From the NCBI GenBank assembly GCA_963665265.2, contig OY762224.2:1116001-1180000 (forward strand): DNA of 64,000 nt, in the 5' to 3' direction. How positions within the stretch are numbered: position 1 is the stretch's first letter; the number at the start of each line of letters is the position of its first letter. The position numbers and the translations under genes were made by a program. This document shows positions 33,601 through 41,992 of the stretch, in pieces. The notes beneath the pieces were generated by a model. That model saw only the letters and a list, made by a program, of their open reading frames with translations. It was not told where the DNA came from and did not search any database. Source of the stretch: CAXXHQ01 sp963665265. Its GTDB lineage: Bacteria; Planctomycetota; Planctomycetia; Pirellulales; Thermoguttaceae.

Positions 33601-36600
33601 ACCCTTGTATTGGAACTTGAAGCGGAAGTTCGAACCGACCGCCTCGAACCAGCGTTCGCCGGTTCCTTGCATGATCGAGCGGCGATGCTTGCCGCCGAGC
33701 TCGTCGAACGGCACGTTGGAGGGAATTCCCGTTGCTCCGCAAAAACCGGCGAGCATCGCGCGAAAGAGCGGCGATTGCGGATCGGGCCAAAGCCCGATCG
33801 CCCCTTCGGCCAATGTAAGCTTCGGATCGCGCAAGAGTAAGGCCGGATTCGTTCCCGTTTGCACGCCCAAGCCTTCGCAAGCCGGGCACCAACCGAGCGA
33901 ACTGTTGAACGAGAAATGGTGAGGCGACAACGGCTCGAAACTGCGTCCGCACTGCTCGCAAGCGAAGTGTTGGCTATGCGTGACGACGGTCCAATCGGGC
34001 TCGGCCGCCTCGTCTCGCGGATAGGCGATTGCCAAGACGCCCTTGCCCAGAGCAAGCACGTTCTCGACGCTTCCGGCGATTCGAGAGGAGGCGTCGGGAC
34101 GAACGACGACTCGATCGATGACGACGTAGGTTTCGTGCTTGCGGCGTCGATCGACGCTCGGCGCTTGGTCGAGCGAATACGTGATCCCGTCGATGCGAAC
34201 GCGAGCGTAACCCGCAGATCGCAACTCTTCCCACAGCGCGTCGTAGCGTTCGCCGACGTTCACTTCGACCGGCGCCATCAAATTCAGTTTCGTCCCTGTC
34301 GGATGAGCAAGTATCTTCGCGACGATTTCGTCGGTCGTTTGCGTGCCGATTGGAACGTCGCAGGCCGGGCAGTACGGCTCGCCGAGTCGAGCCATGACGA
34401 TCCGCAGATAATCGTATATCTCGGTAACCGTTCCGACGGTGCTGCGCGGCGAGTGGCCGCTGTGTTTCTGCTCGATGGCGATGGCGGGCGAAAGGCCTTC
34501 GATATGGTCAAGCTTCGGTTTTTCCATTTGCCCGACGAACTGTCGGGCGTAGGAGCTCAAACTCTCGACGTAGCGGCGTTGCCCCTCGGCGTAGATCGTG
34601 TCCATGGCCAACGACGTCTTTCCCGATCCGCTTTGCCCGCAGCAGACGGTAAGTTTATCGCGAGGAATGTCGGCGTCGACGTTTTTTAAATTATGCTGCT
34701 TGGCGCCGCGAACTTTGATCGCCGTGGCCGATTCGACGCGCGGCCGTTTTGCCGCCGCCGGCCTCGGAGCGTTTTTGTCCCTGGCGTCGGCGGCCTTTTG
34801 CATTTCAAAATATCTTTTCAACGCCGCGCCAGTGCGCGATTTCTCGCATTCGGCCACTTGTTCCGGCGTTCCGCACGCCACGATTTCGCCGCCGCCCCGG
34901 CCTCCTTCCGGACCGAGATCGATAATCCAATCGGCCGTCTTAATGACCTCGACGTTATGTTCGACGACGAGAACGCTGTGCCCCGCGTCGACGAATCCTT
35001 GCAACGCCTTGAGCAACAATTCGATGTCGGCGAAATGCAAACCGGTCGTCGGCTCGTCGAGCAAATAAAGCGTATGTCCGGGATTCGACTTGACCAATTC
35101 GCGAGCCAGCTTCACTCGCTGCGCCTCGCCCCCCGAGAGCGTCGGCGAAGGCTGCCCGAGCTTCATGTAGTCGAGCCCGACGTCGTGCAGGGTTTGCAGC
35201 CGATGACGCACGCTCGGCACGTTTTCGAAGTGATTGAGCGCTTCTTGCACGTCCATTTCGAGCACTTCGGAAATGGATTTTCCTTTGAAGCGAATTTGCA
35301 ACGTCTCGCGATTGAAACGATGGCCTTCGCAAACGGGGCACGTAACCCAAACGTCGGCCAAAAAGTCCATTTCTAATTTCGTCGAGCCGTTTCCCTCGCA
35401 CGCTTCGCATCGGCCTCCCTCGACGTTGAAGCTGAAACGGCCCGGCTTGTAACCGCGAGCTTTCGCCTCGGGCATTTGCGCGTAGAGGTCGCGAATCTCG
35501 TCAAAAACTTTGATGTAAGTCGCCGGATTGCTGCGCGGCGTTCGACCGATCGGCGATTGATCGATCGAAATCATGCGATCCAGGTTCTCGACGCCGTCGA
35601 TCGCGTCATGCTTGCCGGGGGCGCCGAGCCCCGCGTTCAAGTCGCGCATCAACGCTTCAACGAGAATGTCGTTTACCAACGAGCTTTTTCCCGAGCCGGA
35701 TACCCCCGTCACGCAGACGAAAACCCCGAGAGGGATTTCGACGTCCACGCCGCGCAAGTTGTTGTGCGCGGCGTTGCGAACGACGAGTTTCTTCTCGCCG
35801 ATCGCCCGGCGCGGCGAGGGGATCGGAATTCTTTTCGCTCCGGAAAGATATTGACCGGTCAAGCTGCGAGGCTGCCGCATCACTTCTTCCGGCGAGCCCA
35901 GGGCGACGATCTCGCCGCCTCGAACGCCGGGGCCCGGCCCGAAATCGACCACCATGTCGGCCGCGTGCATCGTGTCTTCGTCGTGCTCGACGACTACGAC
36001 CGTGTTCCCTTGATCACGCAAGCTGCGCAGCGTATCCAGCAGGCGGTCGTTGTCACGCGGATGCAATCCGATTGAAGGCTCGTCGAGAACGTAAAGAACG
36101 CCGACCAGACCGCACCCGATTTGTCCGGCAAGCCGAATGCGTTGCATTTCGCCGCCCGAGAGTGTCGGGGCCGACCGGTCAAGCGTCAGGTATTCCAGTC
36201 CGACGTTTTTCAGAAAGCCTAGCCGACCGCGAATTTCCTTGAGCGCCTCGGTCGCGATAATGTGGCCAGGTAAATCCAGATCGAGCGCGGTAAAGAATTC
36301 TTCCGCGTCGGAAATGGACATGGAGCAAATTTGCGGTAGAGTTTGCTCGGGAGTATCGGCGAACTGCGGCGAAAGCGTGCGAAGCGTTACGGCTCTCGCT
36401 TGCGGATTCAATCGCTCGCCGTCGCATTGGCCGCAATCGATGATCCGCATATACTTTTCTAATTGCCGACGCTGCGGCCGACTCTTCGTCGTGCGGTACT
36501 GCTCCAATAGCTTCGGAATAATGCCTTCGTATTTGCCGCCCCATTTATGTCCCGACGCGCCGCCTCGCCATGTGAACGTGATGTGCTCGTCGCCCGTCCC

Positions 36601-37722
36601 CCAAAGCAGCGCATGCTGAAACTTCGGGTCTAATTCTTCCCAGGCGGTTTCTAAGATCGTTCCGGAATGAGCTTCATGTTTGCGCTCAAGCGTATCGGCA
36701 ACCCCGCGAAATATGTGTCGTCGCCAGCGTCCCATCTCTTTCCATTTGCCGACCAGCTCCACCGCGCCCTGCTGGAACGACTTCGTCGCGTCAGGTATCA
36801 GCTTGTCAGGATCGAAACTATAAATCTGACCGAGTCCGGCGCAATCCGGGCACATTCCTTGAGGACTGTTGAAACTGAACAACTGCGGACTTGGCGGCTC
36901 GAAACTCAAATTACAATGCGAACAGGCGTAATTCGCCGAAAAACGCATATCTCCTTCGGGCTTCCCTTCGCCGTTCGTCGCGTCTTCTTCCCGTTCGTCA
37001 TTCGGCTCGAAGGCGAGGATTAAGCTCCCTTGTCCAATTTTCAGAGCTAGTTCGACCGCTTCGCCTAATCGGGAACGAGCTTTGGGGCCGGCGACCAACC
37101 GATCGACTACCGCCTCGATCATGTGCCGCATCTGACGATCGAGCCGTAGGTCGTCATTGAGATGAACGATTCGACCGTCGGCACGGGCACGCGCGAAACC
37201 TTGCCGCCGAAGGTCGTCGAATAAATCTCGGTATTCCCCTTTTTGCCCGCGAATCAACGGCGCCAGAATCAAGTACTTTGTTCCGACCGGGAGAGCCGAA
37301 ATCCGTTCGATGATCTGATCGACCGTTTGGGCTGTGATAGGGCGCCCGCACTCCGGACAATTTCCTTTTCCGACCCTGGCGAAAAGAACCCGGAGGTAGT
37401 CGTGAATTTCGGTGATGGTCCCGACGGTCGAACGAGGACTTTGCCCCGCCGTTTTCTGCGAAATCGAGATCGATGGACTTAGGCCCGCAATTCGATCGAC
37501 GTCGGGCTTGGGCATTTGGCCCAGAAATTGCCTCGCAAAGCTCGACAGGCTTTCGACATAGCGACGCTGACCCTCGGCATAGAGCGTGTCGAAGGCCAAA
37601 GAGCTTTTGCCCGATCCGCTGACCCCCGTAAGGCAAATCAACTGATTTCGTGGCAACTCGAGCCGCACGTTTCGCAAATTATGCTCGCGCGCGCCCTCAA
37701 TAAGAATGTCGGATATGGCCAT
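30688..37722 (-). CDS. uvrA: tandem-fused excinuclease ABC subunit A with C-terminal extension
   Basis: A protein of 2,344 residues from ATG 37722. Residues 1 to about 990 form one UvrA, and about 1000-2000 a second. Each has two ATPase domains and zinc-binding CxxC pairs (CPECG, CPDCAGLG, CEACEGNG, then CPACD, CPACEGLG, CEKCEGAG). Walker A motifs lie near 33-41, 674, 1033 (GQSGSGKTS) and 1696. A Lys/Ala-rich insert occupies about 1608-1650 in the second copy. The last roughly 340 residues form an extension I do not recognise, with many Trp residues. UvrA recognises DNA lesions for UvrB/UvrC repair. A dimer-like fusion is known from Chlamydiae and other planctomycetes. Confidence 0.93.
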   Translation of the reverse strand: MAISDILIEGAREHNLRNVRLELPRNQLICLTGVSGSGKSSLAFDTLYAEGQRRYVESLSSFARQFLGQMPKPDVDRIAGLSPSISISQKTAGQSPRSTVGTITEIHDYLRVLFARVGKGNCPECGRPITAQTVDQIIERISALPVGTKYLILAPLIRGQKGEYRDLFDDLRRQGFARARADGRIVHLNDDLRLDRQMRHMIEAVVDRLVAGPKARSRLGEAVELALKIGQGSLILAFEPNDEREEDATNGEGKPEGDMRFSANYACSHCNLSFEPPSPQLFSFNSPQGMCPDCAGLGQIYSFDPDKLIPDATKSFQQGAVELVGKWKEMGRWRRHIFRGVADTLERKHEAHSGTILETAWEELDPKFQHALLWGTGDEHITFTWRGGASGHKWGGKYEGIIPKLLEQYRTTKSRPQRRQLEKYMRIIDCGQCDGERLNPQARAVTLRTLSPQFADTPEQTLPQICSMSISDAEEFFTALDLDLPGHIIATEALKEIRGRLGFLKNVGLEYLTLDRSAPTLSGGEMQRIRLAGQIGCGLVGVLYVLDEPSIGLHPRDNDRLLDTLRSLRDQGNTVVVVEHDEDTMHAADMVVDFGPGPGVRGGEIVALGSPEEVMRQPRSLTGQYLSGAKRIPIPSPRRAIGEKKLVVRNAAHNNLRGVDVEIPLGVFVCVTGVSGSGKSSLVNDILVEALMRDLNAGLGAPGKHDAIDGVENLDRMISIDQSPIGRTPRSNPATYIKVFDEIRDLYAQMPEAKARGYKPGRFSFNVEGGRCEACEGNGSTKLEMDFLADVWVTCPVCEGHRFNRETLQIRFKGKSISEVLEMDVQEALNHFENVPSVRHRLQTLHDVGLDYMKLGQPSPTLSGGEAQRVKLARELVKSNPGHTLYLLDEPTTGLHFADIELLLKALQGFVDAGHSVLVVEHNVEVIKTADWIIDLGPEGGRGGGEIVACGTPEQVAECEKSRTGAALKRYFEMQKAADARDKNAPRPAAAKRPRVESATAIKVRGAKQHNLKNVDADIPRDKLTVCCGQSGSGKTSLAMDTIYAEGQRRYVESLSSYARQFVGQMEKPKLDHIEGLSPAIAIEQKHSGHSPRSTVGTVTEIYDYLRIVMARLGEPYCPACDVPIGTQTTDEIVAKILAHPTGTKLNLMAPVEVNVGERYDALWEELRSAGYARVRIDGITYSLDQAPSVDRRRKHETYVVIDRVVVRPDASSRIAGSVENVLALGKGVLAIAYPRDEAAEPDWTVVTHSQHFACEQCGRSFEPLSPHHFSFNSSLGWCPACEGLGVQTGTNPALLLRDPKLTLAEGAIGLWPDPQSPLFRAMLAGFCGATGIPSNVPFDELGGKHRRSIMQGTGERWFEAVGSNFRFKFQYKGLYPALDEASRLSQAMRAKLEHLVDEVECSVCGGSRLRDDSSAARLRGRTVDDICRMPLGRMLNEFKSWPMNERERKIAGEIHREIVNRTQFLVDVGLDYLTLARSAPTLSGGEMQRIRLAAQVGSGLCGVLYVLDEPTIGLHPRDNRRLLDAMKRLRDLGNTLIVVEHDREVIAEADQLLDFGPAAGRFGGEIVAQGEPLQVAKKRGSVTGPYLSGAKSIAVPSNRRMESLYASAEAEAAPSAKKKTTKTAKAKAVAKTGAKSTAKKKAATAPAVSYAEASQLILAPGGGWLEIVGARHNNLKNVTVPMPLGAFSVITGVSGSGKSSLIEDILYQSLAKTLHRAKTFPGAHDFLRGVERINKVIRVDQQPLGQTPTSNPATFTGVFDLIRELFAQLPEAKLHGYTARRFSFNVPGGRCEKCEGAGQLKIEMHFLPDVWVECDVCRGRRYNAETLGVKFRGQSIADVLNMSCGEAVKLFDNIPKIRRILQTLCDVGLDYVTLGQSAPTLSGGEAQRVKLAAELARPDTGQTLYLLDEPTTGLHFDDLAKLLDVLNRLVDLGNSVVVIEHNLDVIKTADWIIDMGPEAGDEGGHVVACGTPEDLVAHTERRKSDPSLLRSYTGEMLTPILAAGPYKERKPFDFAAFEASRTGDRDITEVGGEARMPWQIDGRKWHCIDRVGRTGNPCRWDGRILADVIDRIESRNELFSDTDWSNRTIVEIRAQKKSEGWFFHAISGEEWLLKMKFRTTRNTFKQDELNEQLQLKPLNDMPDLPLYGTETRAKCKNLRGPWQEIELRVHSYAEIDRPEFWSFVDRAIDGFAKFSQRVQTQSDILHPWKQLGQKWHLSRKGFPIGRKVYWSEETLEELLESLASLAGGQVLWNNKQVVPFYLPDQKEPWAAVQTKKCDAVYMHLTGPKGKFPLGQIAKFGLDPSVDGSRPNTDVLHFKFNNADQIRAKDWIAFLKEHIAACKS

Positions 37723-38257
37723 TGTCGCAACTTGCAGTTCATCGGAAGCTAGAAACCCTGGATTGTAGAGCAGGACCGAATCGCAGGGCAAGGCTCAGGG
37801 GGTGAAAATAGGTAGATTTTGCGGGGCGATTCTCTGCTCAAGCGCCCTGAACATGCTGAAATCCACCGTTCTTTTTTCGCACTGATTTTTTCTTGTGAAA
37901 CCGCCCAAAAGGGCATTGCGCGTTAATCTCGGCGTATTTTTCGCACCTTCTCGTGCGGTATGCCTCCCCGGTCCCCAATGCAACCCATTTTTACATTCCC
38001 GCCAAAAAGATCAGCAACTCAAACTCAATACAAGCGGTAAACTTTGCCGATGCCGTACATAAGGACTTTTCGTAACAGTCGATTTTTTCGATACGCATGC
38101 CGCAGACGTCAAAGTGAGTCGGCGGCGGTCGTGCTTCGACAGGACCTTTTGAAGAGCTGCGAAACTTGTTAGTCCCGCAGTCCAATTTGAAAGTTTGCCG
38201 AGCCTCGGCCAAGTCGGAAACAATAATGCTTGATCTTCTCAAGAGGGGGAATTGATT
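37723..38257. other. intergenic region between uvrA and the BBP7 gene
   Basis: About 535 bases between divergent genes. Short open frames in it show no recognisable protein. The last 40 bases contain AAGAGGGGG, the ribosome-binding site of the barrel gene. Promoters for both genes must be here, but none matched clearly. Confidence 0.55.
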
Positions 38258-39643
38258 ATGGCGACCTACCGTTCCCGTGCTTTGCTCGCCGGGATTTGCT
38301 TGTTCAGCTTGGCGTTTTGCGTTCAACGCGGTTTTGCGAAAGAAGAGGCGACGGACAAAGAAGCGCTGGAACCGACTCCGGCTGAGTCCGTCGAGCATTC
38401 GTTGAAATCGGAACCGATCGATCGCGCCAAATCCACGGCTCCCGATATTTATCAAGAAAGTGACGAGGACTTCGGCGGCGACATTCCCGTCTTCAGTCCT
38501 CCGGGCCGATTCTGGATTCGAGCCGACTATATGCAATGGTGGACGAGCGGCATGCGCATTCCGGCGCTCATTACCACCGCCACCGGAACTGGCGTGACGC
38601 CGGTCGGCGCCTTGGGAAATTCCACGACCGAAGTGCTCTACGGAAATAGCTCAATTCTCGGTGGCGGCCGCTCCAACGTCCGCCTCACCTTTGGCGGTTG
38701 GCTCGATCGTTGCCATCGTTGGGGAATTGAAGCCGACTACTTCTCGCTCGGCGGACTTTCGACGACCTACGATACCGGTACGTCCACAGGCACTCCGATG
38801 CTGTTTCGTCCGTTTTACAACACCGGATCGGGCACAAGTGTCGCTCTGCAGGACGCGGAAATTATTGCCTACCCAGGGGCATCCACAGGATCCGCCACAA
38901 TCACAGCAGATACTTATATGGATTCGGCCGGCGCTTGGCTCCGCTATAACCTCTGCGAAGGATGCAACGGCAGCGACCCGGGCTGCGGAAGCTGTTCGCC
39001 TTGCGAAACCGGTTGCGGCTCCGGCGACTCGTGCGATCCTTGCTCGATGCGCTACTGCCGCACCGACCTCATCGCTGGCTATCGCTACTATACCTTGGGT
39101 GATAACCTTGGAATTCATGAAGAGCTGACCGATAACGCCAGAAACCACTACAGCATTACCGACACGTTCCAAACCAAGAACGAATTCCACGGCGCCGAGC
39201 TTGGCTTAAACACGCAACTCCGTCGTGGTCGTTGGTCTCTAGACCTCCTTTCAAAGGTCGCTCTAGGCAACAACACACGGACCGTATCGATCAACGGAAA
39301 TACGGTTTTTACGAACTCCACAGGCGAGTCCACTACGGAAGCCGGAGGACTATTGGCGACTCGCACGAACATGGGCAAATATAGCAGCAACTCCTTTGCC
39401 ATGATTCCGCAAATTGGCCTCGAACTGGGCTACCAATTGAGCTGCCGCACTCGCGTCTTCGTAGGCTACAACTTGCTCTACTGGGGCGACGTTTACCGAG
39501 CTGGCGATCAAATCGACATGAACGTCGATCCGAGCAACTTACCGTCCGTTGTTTTGCCCTCCAGCCACTTCCCGCAATACCAAGGAGCTAGTACGAGCTT
39601 CTGGGCGCAAGGAATTAACATCGGCGGCGAGTTCCGCTTCTAA
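38258..39643 (+). CDS. BBP7-family outer-membrane beta-barrel protein
   Basis: A 461-residue exported protein; ATG 38258 follows AAGAGGGGG. The signal peptide ends near GFAKE. The motif RFWIRADYMQWWTSGMRIP, alternating hydrophobic strands such as VRLTFGGWLDR and FVGYNLLYWGDV, and the C-terminal GGEFRF ending in Phe are typical of the planctomycete BBP7 outer-membrane barrel family. An insert at about residues 230-265 contains nine Cys in a Gly/Cys/Asp-rich loop. It may form disulfides or bind metal at the cell surface. A strong terminator follows. The function of BBP7 proteins is not established. Confidence 0.85.
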   Translation: MATYRSRALLAGICLFSLAFCVQRGFAKEEATDKEALEPTPAESVEHSLKSEPIDRAKSTAPDIYQESDEDFGGDIPVFSPPGRFWIRADYMQWWTSGMRIPALITTATGTGVTPVGALGNSTTEVLYGNSSILGGGRSNVRLTFGGWLDRCHRWGIEADYFSLGGLSTTYDTGTSTGTPMLFRPFYNTGSGTSVALQDAEIIAYPGASTGSATITADTYMDSAGAWLRYNLCEGCNGSDPGCGSCSPCETGCGSGDSCDPCSMRYCRTDLIAGYRYYTLGDNLGIHEELTDNARNHYSITDTFQTKNEFHGAELGLNTQLRRGRWSLDLLSKVALGNNTRTVSINGNTVFTNSTGESTTEAGGLLATRTNMGKYSSNSFAMIPQIGLELGYQLSCRTRVFVGYNLLYWGDVYRAGDQIDMNVDPSNLPSVVLPSSHFPQYQGASTSFWAQGINIGGEFRF

Positions 39644-39690
39644 AAATCGATGCGGCGCAACAACGCCGATTGATCGACAAGAAAAGATTC

Positions 39691-39733
39691 GAGCCGCGGC
39701 TTCCGGGGGGGCGTCGCGGCTCGTTCTTTTTCT
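39691..39733. terminator. terminator after the BBP7 gene
   Basis: The stem GAGCCGCG / CGCGGCTC (39691-39698 and 39715-39722) is followed by GTTCTTTTTCT. On the minus strand it is followed by GAATCTTTTCTT, so it may also end the convergent PEP-CTERM gene. Confidence 0.75.
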
Positions 39734-39773
39734 ATTCGGAATCACGCAATCAAGAGCGACGTAAGTTTCCCCC

Positions 39774-40511
39774 TCACTTCGCCTTTCGGATTCGGTAAAA
39801 CGCGAATCCCATGCTGACCGCCAACAACGCTAAAACGCTCGGCTCGGGCACTTCGCGAATTTCGCCCGCCGAACTGATCGGGCCGCCTCCCGATGTGTAC
39901 GACGACGCGGCCGACGCCAATAACAAACGCGCCGACAACGCCGACAACGGATACGAGTACTCGCCGAAGTTGTAATTGAAGCCTTCATGACCGGCGGCAA
40001 CCGTTATGCCGTCGATCGTGTCGCGAGTCTCTGAACTGACCGATCCTTTTACGGAATCGCCAAGCCCGCTTTCCAGCTTGATTCCGCCGACCGAAGTCGT
40101 CGAACCAAGACTCGACTGGGTCAAATTCTTGATGATGTAGGTTCCCGCGTCGAGAACGAAGTAGTACTCGCCGGAAGAGCTGGTCTTCGTTTGCGCGACC
40201 AATTGGCCGGACGATGCGGAATAGACCTGGACCACGGCTTGATAGATGCCCCAGTCCGTGGACGATTCCGGCTCTCCGTTCTTATTGACGTCGTAATAGA
40301 CGATGCCGGAAATAAAGGCTTTAGACGAAGACTGGCTCGCTTCATAGGCCGCGAGAGCCGCGTCAATTGTTGATTCGGTCGCCGAAGCGACGCCGGACGA
40401 CGCGCTGAGGAAAAGCACAAGACTTAACCCGACGCAATGAAAGCGCCACAGACGCTTCCGCGGCGCGCGCATAGAGCATGCGCCGTCTGTTTTTCTTAGG
40501 TTTGCTGGCAC
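39774..40511 (-). CDS. PEP-CTERM protein with SdrD B-like domain (copy 2)
   Basis: A 245-residue exported protein. I favour GTG 40511, because GGAGG lies eight bases upstream and the same arrangement occurs at the paralogue; ATG 40472 is the alternative. The signal peptide is RLWRFHCVGLSLVLFLSASSGVASA. The core, ISGIVYYDVNKNGEP to GEYYFVLDAGTYIIKNL, is an SdrD B-like/carboxypeptidase regulatory-like beta-sandwich. The C-terminus EVPEPSVLALLAVSMGFAFYRIRKAK is a PEP-CTERM sorting signal (VPEP, helix, basic end), normally processed by an exosortase. It would be exported and cell-associated. Confidence 0.85.
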   Translation of the reverse strand: MPANLRKTDGACSMRAPRKRLWRFHCVGLSLVLFLSASSGVASATESTIDAALAAYEASQSSSKAFISGIVYYDVNKNGEPESSTDWGIYQAVVQVYSASSGQLVAQTKTSSSGEYYFVLDAGTYIIKNLTQSSLGSTTSVGGIKLESGLGDSVKGSVSSETRDTIDGITVAAGHEGFNYNFGEYSYPLSALSARLLLASAASSYTSGGGPISSAGEIREVPEPSVLALLAVSMGFAFYRIRKAK

Positions 40512-40934
40512 AAGCGCTGCCTCCGTAAAAAGGAAAGGCTAGGGGGAAAGGGGGAATGCCTAGCCTCATCTTAATCGCGGTTAGGAATTCTTCCCAGCAA
40601 AAACCTCCCAAAAACGAGAGAACATTGCTCGTCGTCGTATGTTCTTTAGACGGCTCGCCCGAAAAGACAAAACGCAATTCTCTATCTGGTAGCGCTTTAT
40701 GTAGCACGACATACTGTCGCCGCAGATCGCGAATCGATTAGACGTCGCAAAAGATATGCGTTTCTTAAATGCGAAAAATGCCGATCGCATCGGTCTTGGC
40801 GATTGTAACGTCGCGGGACGTTTTCGTGGTAAGAAAGAAAACGAGCCGCGACGCAACAAAGGCGGCACGGCTCGATCTATTTCAAAACATCCGGGTTCGC
40901 AAACATTCGCCAATAAAGGACGAACAAAAATACT
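40512..40934. other. intergenic region between the two PEP-CTERM genes
   Basis: About 420 bases. It holds the leader of the downstream paralogue and a terminator-like hairpin for the upstream one (40830-40873). The string GGAGGCAGCGCTTGTG, containing the ribosome-binding site and GTG start, is shared with the leader of the other paralogue, so the duplication included the leader. Nothing else is recognised. Confidence 0.6.
40830..40873 (-). terminator. terminator after PEP-CTERM copy 1
   Basis: On the minus strand the stem GAGCCG / CGGCTC (40873-40868 and 40848-40843) is followed by GTTTTCTTTCTT. Its stem and tail resemble the BBP7 terminator at 39691. Confidence 0.65.
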
Positions 40935-41669
40935 CTATTTCGATTTACGAACGCGATACAATGCGAATCCCAGGCCGACGACCAACAACGCCAACGTGCC
41001 CGGTTCAGGCACTTCGCGAATAGGCGTGACCGGATCGATCGTGCCGCCGCCGGGGTTGGTGGTCACGACCGAAGAAAGGAGAAGTCGCTTCGACAACGCC
41101 GAAAGCGGATACGAATACTCGCCGAAGTTGTAGTTGAAGCCTTCTTGACCGGCGGCAACTGTTATACCGTCGACCGTGTCGCGTGTCGAACTAAGCGTTC
41201 CTTTTGGATCGAATCCAAGACCGCTGTCCAGCTTGACTCCGCCGACCGAGGTCGTCGAGCCGAGCCCCGATTGAGTCAAATTCTTAATGATGTAGGTTCC
41301 CGGATCGACGACGAAATAGTACTCGCCCGTCGAACTGGCCTTGGTTTGAGCGACGACCGTGTTCGGATCTGCGGCATTGTAGATCTGCACGACGGCTTGA
41401 TAAATTCCCCAATCGGTGGCCGGTTCGGGAGTTCCGTCTTTGTCAACGTCGAAATAAACGACGCCGGAGAGAAAAGCTTTTGACGATGACTGGCCCGCTT
41501 CATAGGCCGCAAGAGCCGCGTCAATTGTGGATTCGGTTGCTGACGCTATTCCTGACAAGACGCCGAACAATAGGGCTAGCCCTATTCCGACGCACTGGAA
41601 ACGCCAATGACGCAACCGTGGCGCGCGCATAGCATATGCGCCAGGTGAGTTACTTAGAATTGCGGACAC
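40935..41669 (-). CDS. PEP-CTERM protein with SdrD B-like domain (copy 1)
   Basis: A 244-residue paralogue of the neighbouring gene, very similar throughout. It has the same signal region (WRFQCVGIGLALLFGVLSGIASA), the same beta-sandwich (LSGVVYFDVDKDGTP to GEYYFVVDPGTYIIKNL) and the ending EVPEPGTLALLVVGLGFALYRVRKSK. The start is set at GTG 41669 from the conserved GGAGG spacing; ATG 41630 is possible. The DVDKDGTPEPATDWG loop resembles a calcium-binding Dx(D/N)xDG motif. Tandem duplication is clear. Sequence differences are concentrated in loops, such as the AADPNTV insertion. Confidence 0.85.
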   Translation of the reverse strand: MSAILSNSPGAYAMRAPRLRHWRFQCVGIGLALLFGVLSGIASATESTIDAALAAYEAGQSSSKAFLSGVVYFDVDKDGTPEPATDWGIYQAVVQIYNAADPNTVVAQTKASSTGEYYFVVDPGTYIIKNLTQSGLGSTTSVGGVKLDSGLGFDPKGTLSSTRDTVDGITVAAGQEGFNYNFGEYSYPLSALSKRLLLSSVVTTNPGGGTIDPVTPIREVPEPGTLALLVVGLGFALYRVRKSK

Positions 41670-41992
41670 AAGCGCTGCCTCCATGTAAAAATAAGGGTGT
41701 AATAAACGGGATGAGAAATTACCTAACCCCCATTCTAATCGCAACCGTCAAATCTTCAATCAATCCTTCCGAAAAAAGAGAACTTTCCGGTCGGGTTGAA
41801 TTTGACGCTGGTCCGCTCGCGTATGGATGAACCTTAAACTATTGAAAATAAAAGCCTTGCGACAATGCGCATCCGCATTCCAGGAATAGGCGGGGGAGTC
41901 AAATGAGATAGAAACGGAGTCGCAAATCAGAAAAACTTGCGCGTTTTACGTAGAATTCCGCCGGCAGCGGAGCCCTGCCTCGCTAAAACTTG
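41670..41992. other. intergenic region upstream of PEP-CTERM copy 1
   Basis: About 320 bases between the start of PEP-CTERM copy 1 and the end of the metallophosphatase gene on the same strand. It should contain the PEP-CTERM promoter; none is clear. An in-frame extension upstream of GTG 41669 exists but has no protein signature. Confidence 0.5.

Noticed and set aside
33341..34689. Long open frames on the plus strand and in other frames opposite uvrA, for example 33859-34689
   Set aside because: They mirror conserved uvrA coding sequence, show Arg/Asp/Val-rich shadow composition and have no domain.
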